DNA of 64,000 nt, taken from assembly GCF_004337985.1 (NCBI RefSeq), contig NC_043744.1:4248366-4312365 (forward strand), given 5' to 3'. Positions 55,182 to 64,000 of this stretch are shown here, piece by piece. The number at the start of each line of letters is the position of its first letter. Position 1 is the first letter of the stretch. The position numbers and the translations under genes are program-made. The stretch comes from Pyricularia pennisetigena (Eukaryota > Ascomycota > Sordariomycetes > Magnaporthales > Pyriculariaceae). Under the pieces are notes generated by a model. The model did no database searches and had not been told where the DNA came from. It saw only the letters and a list, made by a program, of their open reading frames with translations.

Positions 55182-56003
55182 GCTGCATCTGTGTTTCGGT
55201 TGGCGCGCCTGGCGAAAAACGTGTGCAGCGGCTCAGTTGTTTGATTGATGGAGGCGATGTGGAGGGCAAATAGAGATAGGAGAATTTGTGAGCGTAATCC
55301 AGGCTTCGGATAATGTGGAGGGAAGCATGGGAAAAATAGACCCTGAAGCTGAGATGGATGGCTGGAGTTTGGTGGGCCTGTTTGCGGGGTAAGGGGGGAA
55401 CCTACCCGTAATAAAACCTAATTACAACCCAGGAAGGACCCGGGATGTGGGGTGAATGAACAAAAGTATGGGGGGTTCGGGACCTTTGCAGCAATGCAGT
55501 ACCTTGATTGATCCCCGCTCATGGACGGCCCACAATACAGTACAGTCAGTCAGTCAGTCAGCCAGCTTGCTACCTACCAAGCTACCTACCTTGCCAAAGC
55601 TAACCTACCTTGCCAAGCTTGCCTGCCATATGTACCTCTAGTGCATCAAGTCCGTTTCGGTTTAGCAGATAGGCACAAGATTTATCCGATGGCTGCCCCG
55701 ACGCGGTTCGGCGTTCGCGCCTCGCGGTTGGTGGGAGAGACTTGCTCGGCACATGGTGGGGTTGATTTTTGACGTGAACCTGCATGTCCTCAATGTTTAC
55801 ATTGCGATTCCGGCTACGATTCCGGGGCTTTAGCCTCATACCAAGTTGAATCACACTGGTTCTGGGTTGTCAGCTTCTCTGTTGACATTGTAAAAATACG
55901 AGATCTCGGAGGTTGGACTTTCCAAGGCGCGCGCACGCAGCAGGGCCACTAGGCAAAGGAAGACACTAGCTAGACACAGGCTGGGCAGCAAACGACAGCA
56001 AAG
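55182..56003. other. Divergent intergenic region with short tandem repeats
   Basis: 0.8 kb between the dual zinc regulator and the CocE-type hydrolase. It contains an (AGTC)n run at 55543-55561 and imperfect ACCTACC/TTGCCAAGC repeats at 55570-55623. No gene seen. Confidence 0.55.
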
Positions 56004-57880
56004 ATGCCGAACCCCACCAAAGACCTACATACGGTAGACGAGACTTCTTTTCCATACATCTTCGAGCAGAATGCCACCGTCCAGCTCAAGACCTGCGAAG
56101 GCCTCATCCGTTGCAATGTCTACCGACCAAAAAACACTGGCCCGGCACCGGTTTTGGTGACCTACGGCCCCTACGGCAAGGATATCCATTATCAAGAGTA
56201 AGGCAACTATGACGCTTGATTTTGAAACAAGTGTGTGTGTGTGTGTGTGTGTGTTTGCGATCTCAACTAAGCTGACAAACCCCATCATAACCCAATAGCT
56301 TCCACTCCAAGTCATATGCTGAGGTCAATCCCAACCACAAATCCGACCACTCGGCATGGGAGACCCCCGATCCGAAATTCTGGACAAGCCATGGCTACGT
56401 TGTAGTGCGCGCCGACGAGCGCGGTCTCGGCCAGTCCCCCGGAGTTCTCGATACCATGTCCCGAGGTACCTCGGACGCCTTCTGCGAGCTGATCGAATGG
56501 GCCGCCGACCAGCCGTGGTCCTCGGGCAAGGTGGGCCTACTGGGTATCAGCTACTACGCTGGCAGTCAATGGCGCGTCGCTGCTCGGAAGCCCAAGGGTC
56601 TGGCCGCAATGATTCCCTGGGAAGGAATGTCTGACTATTACCGCGACCGCTGCCGTCACGGCGGTATCTTGTCAAATGCATTCATCAAGTTTTGGTGGAA
56701 TCGCCAAGTTATCACGAACCAGTACGGCAGGCCAGGCCGTAGCGCGAGCAACTGGGGGCCAGATACCATCGAGGGCGACCTTCCGGCCGACGAACTGGAG
56801 CGGAACCGAAACGACCAAACCATCGACAATCAAAAACACCGCTTCCGGGACGAGGAATATTACGCCTCCAAGGAGTATGACATGGGTGACATCGAAGTCC
56901 CGCTGCTGTCAGTTGGCAATTGGGGTGGCATCCTTTTGCACCTGAGAGGAAACATCGAAGGATACTTGCACGCAAACTCCGAGTTCAAGTACTTGCGCAT
57001 GATCACCGGCCGTCACGATCTCCCATTCTATTATGACGAGGAAGTTGAGATACAGCGTTCATTCCTGGACGCCTTTCTCAAGGGCGACGACCGAGTGGGC
57101 TGGGCCACCAAAGGCAAACTTCCTCCTGTAGATCTGGTCATGCGGAAAGGCAACGTTGGCTTCAACGACGCTCAGGCTGAGAGGGCCTACACACGCCGCA
57201 CCGAGTCGCAGTGGCCGCCCGCGAGCACCGTGTATACGACATATCACTGCCATCCAGATGGTGTCCTGTCCACCACAGCACCTTCGCTCCCACGGCGCAC
57301 AAAACTTTCCTACCGCGCATTGGGCACGCTGTCCAATCCTTCTTTCGTCTCCTTCTCGACCCCCAAGTTCGAGACCGAAACCGAAATCACGGGTCACCCT
57401 CGTGCACGTCTCTCCGTCTCGGTAACGCCCGACGCTGCGGGACCAACGCCTTCTGATATTGACTTGTTCCTGACCCTGCGGTATATTGGCCCTGATGACA
57501 AGGAAGTATTCTACACAGGAACAGCCGGGGACCCAGTTCCACTGTGCAAGGGCTGGCTACGCGTGTCCCTCCGCAAAGTCAACGAATCCCACCGCAAGCA
57601 TCGCACTTATCTCCCCCACAGGGACTACACAAGTACCGATGTACTACCCGTGATTCCTGGGGAGGTTTATACAGTCGACATTGAGATATGGCCTACCAAT
57701 GTGGTTGTCGAAAAAGCGGGTCGGGTCGTGCTGGAGGTGGCTTCTGGAGACACCCAGGGGTCGGGCATCTTCCTGCATGACGACCCGGTCGACCGGGCTG
57801 TGGGCAAGTTGCAGGGAGTAAACAATATCAATTTTGGGGAGGGTCTAGACAACTACCTTGTGCTCCCTGTTATTCCCTAG
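56004..57880 (+). CDS. CocE/NonD-family alpha/beta hydrolase
   Basis: Serine hydrolase of the X-Pro dipeptidyl-peptidase/cocaine-esterase superfamily, 591 aa. Exons are 56004-56197 and 56299-57880; the intron contains (GT)12. The N-terminal catalytic domain has the nucleophile elbow GISYYAG with S149; the C-terminal jelly-roll domain (from about residue 370) ends SGIFLHDDP. H304 in TGRHD is the likely catalytic His. The site where bacterial CocE has its catalytic Asp (GWYD-type motif) reads GNWGG (271-275), so the acid must come from elsewhere, possibly D305 or another loop. No signal peptide, so probably cytosolic. Likely cleaves an ester or amide; the substrate is unknown. Confidence 0.88.
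56231..56254. repeat. (GT)12 microsatellite in intron
   Basis: Twelve GT units inside the only intron of the CocE-type hydrolase gene, about 30 bp after the donor. Confidence 0.9.
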
Positions 57881-58545
57881 TTAGCTAGCTTATCCCTTAT
57901 GCGGTTAGAAGGCTGAGATTATTCACCTTTTTTCTGCCACCTTCATTGTTTGGCTATTATGTGACACTAATAAACCACATGTGACATGTTCATCTTTCCA
58001 AGGAGGTGTGGAAACCGGCTAGCTGACCGGCCATGCACCTCAAACACCTTCTCCATCCCCAAAACCGGATTTGATGTGGTGTACATATTGAGATATCTCC
58101 CTTGTTACATTCCCCCATATCCCCCCATCCAGCTCCTGACACGAAATGCCGAGTTGTTGCCACTAAAACCCCGCGTTTTCACCAAGGCTGGGGAAATGGG
58201 GAAAGCTGGGGTTGCCAAGGTATTCTCCCTCCACATTGCGAAAAGGGGACCGGTCCCATGGTCAGTTTTATTCATTTGTCGCTAATTGGTGAATATGAGT
58301 GTCAGTTGAAAATCACATATTAGAGGCCTAGGATGGCGTTCTCTTGTTCGGCAACATTTGAAAAATCCCTCTCTCAGCCTTCAACCTCATGAGACCTCCT
58401 CTGTGAGCTCAGTTCTGCATCGTTGCCCAAGCCGCAGGTGCAGCGGTCACTTTTGATATAAGCATTATAACTGAGCCTCCTTAATAACGGCGCGGTAAAG
58501 CTTTGTAATCCAGTCTCGAGGCTGCCTGAGAGCCCCTTTTCGACC
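57881..58545. other. Intergenic region, no gene seen
   Basis: 3' flank of the hydrolase and promoter of the MFS carrier; the two genes are in tandem. Nothing specific recognised. Confidence 0.5.
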
Positions 58546-58835
58546 ATGGATAAATCAAATACTACTCATGTCGAGGATGGCCTCGAGTCCCTCGAAATCA
58601 CATCAGACTACGACAAGGGCTTAAAGGTCGACCGCTCCAAAGTGAACGTCAGCGGCACAGTGCAGCTCACCGCTGGCAAGATCGTTTACATTCCATCCCC
58701 CACCGCGGACCCCAGAGACCCTTTGAATTGGAGCACATGGCAGAAGATACTAGTCATGTGCTCAGTATCACTCTGTAAGCCACCCTTACTAACCCCCTAG
58801 AGAAATTGTCATGACCGGCAGATAATGCAGTCCCA

Positions 58836-58874
<39 letters not shown>

Positions 58875-59897
58875 ATCTCCCCCAACCCAAAACATCAGTT
58901 TCCGTCGTGGCTCTGGGAATGATCAGCGGATTTGGAGGCCTCCTCAGCATGTACATCCCCGAGTACTCCAAGCTCGGCAAGGGATACACCGAGATCGGCT
59001 ACATGCTCTCGCTGCCCAACATGACCATGGGCTTTGGCAACCTCTTTGGCATGCCCATCGCCATCGCGGTCGGCCGCCGCAGTGTCCTGCTGTTCGCGAC
59101 CGCCGTCATGTGTGCCGCCATCGCCTCGTGCGCCGCCGCGGGCACGGCCGCTGAGAACTACGACTGGCACCTCTGGTCCCGCCTGATCATGGGGGTGGCG
59201 GCGGGCCAGAGCGAGGCCCTGGTGCCCATGATCACGCAGGAGATCTTCTTCCTGCACGAGAGGGCGCAGTACCTCATGATCCAGCAGACCATCCAGACCA
59301 TCGTCGTGGCCGTGTTTGTGCTGTTTGCGAGCCCCATCGCCGCCGCCATCGGCACCGCCTGGTGGTACGGGCTGGGCTGCATCATGTGCGGCATCTGCTT
59401 CGTGGTGGCGCTCTTCTTCCTGCCCGAAACAAAGTACTACCGTCCGCAGTCGGCGTACCAAGAGTCTGCCGCGTCCGGCAGCCAGACCGGGGGCGAGGAC
59501 GGCGTCGAGGATGGCTACCGCCTACAGACGGAGCGGCCGGCGCTCGACTTTGTGAACTTTGAGGCCCGCACCTTCAGGTCCGACATGCGTCTGTGGATCG
59601 GCAAACCCGAGTGGGACAAGGCTTGGGTCGTCTTCAGGGACGCCTGGACCATGTTGCTCTTCCCCAACGTCCTCTGGGCCATGCTTATCAACGGCGTCAC
59701 CCTAGGCGCCAACGTCGCGTTGAGCATGAGCTACAGCCGAGTGGTAGAATCGCCACCCTACAACTGGCCATCATCTTCTACTAGCTACTCCAACGCAGGG
59801 CAGATTATCACCTCATTGGTTGGTAAGTTGAAAACCAAACCCCTCGATGGCCCCCTCACCACCCCCACGTCTCACTATTCGTGCAAGGGCTTTTTCT

Positions 59898-59930
<33 letters not shown>

Positions 59931-60478
59931 GTCTAGGTACATCTACTAATCACAAACGGCTCTTTCGTCACAATATAGCCCTGCCGGTCTACGGCTACGG
60001 TTCAGACTGGATCATCAAGTGGTTCGCCAGACGGCGAGGCGGCATCCACGAGCCCGAGACGCGCCTGGTCCCCGTCTTCATCCCCGTCTGCATCGGCGTC
60101 TTCACCATCGTGTTGTACGGCCAGGGCGCGGCGCACCCGGAGAACTACCACTGGTTCACGTACGTCTGGGCCCTGGCGGCCTACTTCTTCACCTTTGTCG
60201 GCGCAAACATCGTGGCCATCACGTACCTGCTCGACTCGTACCCGCAGCGCGCCAGCTCCCTGCTCATCATCGTCTGCGCCCACCGCGGCTTCCTCTCCTT
60301 CGGCGTCAGCTACCGCCTCTGGGACATGGTTGACGCCATGGGATACGACGGCGCCTTTGGCATGTTTGGCGCCCTCACGGGCTTCATGGGCATCCTGGCT
60401 GTCGTTTTGTTCTTCACGGGCAAGAGGATCCGGCAGTATACCGGTCGCTGGGTGGAGATTAGGGATAAGACTGACTGA
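58546..60478 (+). CDS. MFS transporter, DHA1/HOL1-like
   Basis: Plasma-membrane drug:H+ antiporter-type carrier of 550 aa. Exons are 58546-58774, 58899-59822 and 59979-60478, in frame. The motif DPRDPLNW (residues 55-62) just before TM1 is a hallmark of this fungal family; twelve hydrophobic segments and a central charged loop (about residues 260-325) follow. Both introns carry unusually long T runs near the acceptor: T32 at 58838-58869 and T31 at 59899-59929. The second intron is 156 nt, open and in frame, so retention would insert a poly-Phe loop rather than truncate. As the last gene of the metabolic run it may import the substrate or export a product; this is inferred from position. Confidence 0.9.
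58838..58869 (+). repeat. T32 run in intron 1 of the MFS gene
   Basis: Thirty-two T residues on the sense strand, ending 29 nt before the acceptor AG of the first intron. Confidence 0.9.
59899..59929 (+). repeat. T31 run in intron 2 of the MFS gene
   Basis: Thirty-one T residues on the sense strand, 49 nt before the acceptor AG of the second intron. Confidence 0.9.
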
Positions 60479-61239
60479 AAAAAAAGTCTGCCAGTGAAGC
60501 AGCGTTTTCATGTGTATTGCTGAGTAGAAGTCACCTTGGAGACGGCAGAGGTGCAGATAGCATGGCCAAATTTGAATCAATCTAACGAAGTGAGGACTGG
60601 TGGTGATCGGGCCGAAGAAGCCTGTGTTTTGAGGCCGGTGGATTTGTCACCAATGTTCTACGTATCGGGCTGGCCGATGTGGCCAGCATGCATTTAACTC
60701 ATCTCGGCATTAGTCAGAGTCTTCATCATTTAACCAGTCGGTGAAGCTTTACTTTGGAACACTCCGTCCTCTTTGGTTCGCTTTTTGTTTCTCTCTTGTT
60801 GGACTGCCTTTGGAATTCAGACTGGCAGTGACATTTCCTGAGGTAGGTAGATGCTAACTGCGTAATCCAGCACGCTGACTCACGGTTGAATAGTCAAATG
60901 CTAGAATTTCCCCTCAGGAAATGATGCTAATTCGGTGTAGAATGAGTTGAATATGTCACATCACAGGGTATACAACCAACAGAGCAATGGCCGGTTCGAT
61001 CTAAACAGCAACGTAACTTCGCTCGTCGGCCCTGCACAAGTCACTCCGCACTGGCAAGCCAAGCCCGATTTTTGTTGCCCACCAAGGTTAATTAAATATG
61101 TGATTACATCCAGACCATGCGAACCCGCGGGGCTCGAGCGGGTCCATTACTCGCAACTAGAAGTACAACTCCAAAGCCGTAACAACATATGGGGCCAAGC
61201 GCCAAATTCCTCCTCTCTGGTTGTATATATGCGCTATAT
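60479..61239. other. Intergenic region, no gene seen
   Basis: Single-copy-looking sequence that turns AT-rich toward the right. No coding signal accepted. Confidence 0.5.
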
Positions 61240-62030
61240 AGAAGCTAAGGTAACTTATAACATATTTTACAGTATTTAAAACTTGCTACACATGGCAGCG
61301 ACTTTTCGGGAACAAATAGGATTACTACGAAAACATATATTTTGGAAACACATATTTTTGTTCGTTAGTATTAAATATTTGAAAAAACGTCTGCAACAAA
61401 GCCAGAAAGCTACATATACCGTGTTGAGCTGTTGCAATCGAGTATATGACGCAGAGTGAAAATAGAAAATTATAGTTGTTAGAATAACTAGTAGTTGTCG
61501 TTACCTTCGCGTTAAAATCCAGGGCGAAAGGAGGTACGTGCGATCCGGATGCCCCGTTCGTTAGGCATTAGTAAATTAGTATAACACCTTAATCGTCGTG
61601 CCGGGAAAAAATTGCCAAGAGCTCCGTTCCTTTTATACTAAGAAAAGCGGGATACGTAAGTATAGCAAGCTATAATAAAGTGGTTATTTGTCTTAACTTT
61701 AGACTCTTACGCGTAGCGGAGGTTTACATATATTAACTAATCCCGTGTTATTTATTTCTCTGTCCTTCTTACCTATCGCCATGGTTTAAAATACGTGAAT
61801 TTCACCTAGTTACTTCTTTTTTGTTAGAAGAGAATCAAATGGGCAGTTGATATAACACTTCTCATATACTCTTGTGGAGAAATTTGGATGTCATATAAAA
61901 TTCTATGAATTGCCGAAATGTTTACTATTTTGCCATCCACCCCTCTCCCAGATATTTCAATCCGAAGCAAGTGTGCAATGGTGCTAGGGTATTTGCTTCA
62001 TATTTACGTAATTCATATTATTCTTCCCTC
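61240..62030. repeat. AT-rich, RIP-like repeat relic
   Basis: Base composition shifts sharply to AT, with many TATA, TAATA and TTAAC strings and no open frames of note. This is the look of repeat DNA after repeat-induced point mutation in Sordariomycetes. No transposase or reverse transcriptase frame survives, so the parent element cannot be named. Confidence 0.45.
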
Positions 62031-62039
62031 TCAATCCCG

Positions 62040-62378
62040 CTAGCCCCTCGAACGATAACGCTGCATTATGATTTTTTCTTCAACAAGCGCGCAAATTACC
62101 ACAGGAGATTCGTCAGGTAACTGGGACACCAAGCAAGGGGCACCGTCAGCTGGACATTGACTGCCCTTTTGGTTTCCAACACCGCCGCATTTGAATTTTT
62201 GGCCTTTGTGGAGAGCCGGCGCGTGGATAGTGCATTCTTGGTTCGATACTTGACATCTGCCCGCCCGACCCCATGGGTCGTATGACTCGCGTCTTGGCGA
62301 ATCGGAGTCTCCTGCGTTGACTTGAACGACAATCGACGCAGTGGAAAAGAGGAAAGTGACAAGCTGGGTGAGGCGCAT
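62040..62378 (-). CDS. Candidate small secreted cysteine-rich protein (effector-like)
   Basis: 112-aa frame starting with a clear signal peptide (residues 1-22, cleavage after VNA). The mature part has six cysteines at 42, 49, 64, 75, 82 and 96, an even number suited to disulfides, and is small, basic and Gly-rich around KCGGVGNQKGSQC. Size, secretion signal and an AT-rich repeat setting are the usual marks of fungal effector candidates. A possible donor (GTAATT) near the end, with a CTAG acceptor about 60 nt on, would give a shorter tail and drop the last Cys, so the 3' end is unsure. I do not recognise the family and assign no function. Confidence 0.6.
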   Translation of the reverse strand: MRLTQLVTFLFSTASIVVQVNAGDSDSPRRESYDPWGRAGRCQVSNQECTIHAPALHKGQKFKCGGVGNQKGSQCPADGAPCLVSQLPDESPVVICALVEEKIIMQRYRSRG

Positions 62379-64000
62379 TGTGATAGCTTGAGATAATGAC
62401 GTCTGATAATTTCAACCGAGTGGATAAATGAAACTATGAAAGAGAGATGACGGATCTTGAAGCTGTGCTTTGGGATAATAAAATATGTTGATTTTAGTTT
62501 GTGGTTATTGATAAAAAGTTGCGAGATGTCTGGTAAATTAGCTCCTCTTATTCTTGTAAATACCTATTTGCTGTACTCCTTTAATTTATGTTTTGCAGGG
62601 TGATTACTATTCCGGCCCTTCCATGGCCTGTTGGTAAGACGACTAGGGTCTGCCAAGACCGGAATACTAACATTAATACGCAGAATATAATAATAGAGAG
62701 AATTAACTCTTTAGCAAAACTCACATTCAAAAGTTGCTTAAATCAAAACCGAATAATGAGAGAGGGCCGGGTTCATTCTTAACAATGCTAACAAAATGCA
62801 AGAAAGCAAGCTGAACTGAGTCAAGCATTAACTGGCTTTAAAACCCTTCTACATAATGGCATCACGCCGGCCAGTCCGAACCAAGGGTCCCCAAAGTTAC
62901 AATCAATGCTGTATTCATCGCCCAAAAAAGGCCTCCAATGGAAATGGAGCTACAAATTAGCACTTCCATTGACAACTATCAATTTTTCCATTGCAAATTT
63001 CATGATGGACAGGCATAGCCGCAGCTTGACGCGGCTCCCTGTTGCGGTCGAACGCATGCGCGGGGAGATCTGTAACTTGTAAGTATTTGGAACATCTCAT
63101 TGCCGACTGCTCTGCTGACGAAAACGTGTCTGCTGTGGTTCTTCAAGTCAAAGAATTTTGCACATGACTTTTGAAATTACCAGAAGAGCAGCCACAAAAG
63201 GTTCGACATAACCAAGAGCAACATGGGAACCCATCCGCAGATGGGAACTTCACGCCCAGCGAGACACGCACCAAAGCGCTGCCCTGTCGATTCCATGCGT
63301 CGGGCCGGCCGCCGTGAAGGTTTAGTGATTCTGTAATTGCAGCACGGTACAGGCTTAGTAAGGGATTTTATTCGTATGTTTTCAGGGCCGCATCATTAAG
63401 GCAGCTATGCCTGGAGCAGAAAGTTGCACGGCCAACAGGCACTTTTTACGCTATTTTCATGCACCAGGTGATAGGACGGTATATGACAATTGCGACTGTG
63501 TGCGCTTTCTTGATTTCCTCCAATAAGAAGTCGGGTCGCCCAGGACTCTGTACAGTAGTGAGATATTCTCATGAATCGGGAAAGCGTGGGTTGGAGGACA
63601 CGAACTGACCTACGGAATTGCTCCATTGATACTTTAAACTCTTTCGTGACAAGTAGGGATGTTTGACATGATTGGTATACCGTACTACTGCGGGATGAGC
63701 CACAGTCAACCAGCCTTACTCGCCTCTCTGGGTTACGCTCGTTCGGCTCAGCTGCGTCCAGTCCTGTAAAAATAAACTGGAAACACGGCGACCAATGACC
63801 AGAGCTGAGCGCGGCTCATCGGTTCAATGGCAGCGTGCAGGTTCGGCATTTTGAGGCGAGCTGCACCATTCCATGTACAACATATCCAAGCGTTCGTGGA
63901 CAGCCCTACTTTTACAACGAATGGCAAGGGAACAACATGTTTATCCGCCGTGCAGTGAATTATGCGTTTACTGTTGGAGGTCCCAGGAAAAAGAAGGTGG
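62379..64000. other. Gene-free, partly AT-rich right end
   Basis: Promoter of the small secreted protein gene, then a second AT-rich, repeat-like block (about 62490-62790), then mixed non-coding sequence to the window edge. No gene supported. Confidence 0.5.

Noticed and set aside
59823..59978. Reading the second MFS intron as coding
   Set aside because: It is open but encodes a poly-Phe run in a soluble loop and has clear GTAAGT and TATAG splice sites.
60947..61279. 110-aa open frame near the AT-rich block
   Set aside because: No domain or signal peptide, and it runs into repeat-like sequence.

Overview
The window is nuclear DNA of a filamentous ascomycete (Pezizomycotina, probably a Sordariomycete; Magnaporthales is a guess from style only). 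The reasons are short GT..AG introns of about 60-160 nt, GC-rich codon third positions, fungal-specific Zn2Cys6 regulators, a Rpo41/cyt-5-type mitochondrial RNA polymerase, many fungal MFS carriers, a GPI-type chitin deacetylase, and an AT-rich stretch at the right end that looks like mutated repeat DNA. I annotate 23 protein-coding genes, most with exon joins worked out by hand. No tRNA, rRNA, CRISPR array or intact transposon was seen.

Left part (0-15 kb): mitochondrial RNA polymerase, a 2EXR-domain protein, a sugar/quinate-type MFS carrier with a cluster of CreA/CRE-1-like sites upstream, a second MFS carrier of the fucose-permease-like type, and a HAD phosphatase matching yeast Pyp1. Middle-left (15-34 kb) is gene-poor: a pair of about 85-bp terminal-inverted-repeat elements, a secreted GPI-type PEBP protein, an RS-repeat protein of unknown role, a CE4 chitin deacetylase, an ECHDC3-like crotonase, and a seven-exon sugar carrier.

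The most interesting part is 37.3-60.5 kb, a dense run that looks like a catabolic or specialised-metabolism cluster: Zn2Cys6 regulator, LigB/DODA extradiol ring-cleavage dioxygenase, PhyH Fe/2-oxoglutarate oxygenase, salicylate-hydroxylase-like FAD monooxygenase, full-length fumarylacetoacetase paralogue, cupin, a membrane-anchored ALDH-like protein that has lost its catalytic residues, a dual C2H2 + Zn2Cys6 regulator, a CocE/NonD hydrolase and a DHA1 MFS carrier. A plausible reading is hydroxylation of an aromatic ring, extradiol opening, then C-C hydrolysis by the FAH paralogue. That would be a meta-cleavage-style route, unusual for fungi, which mostly open rings by intradiol cleavage. The substrate cannot be read from sequence. 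A 9-bp motif (CCGAACCGA) recurs in three intergenic regions of this cluster.

The right end (60.5-64 kb) is AT-rich, has no housekeeping genes, and holds one candidate small secreted cysteine-rich protein between repeat-like AT-rich blocks, the usual setting for a fungal effector candidate.
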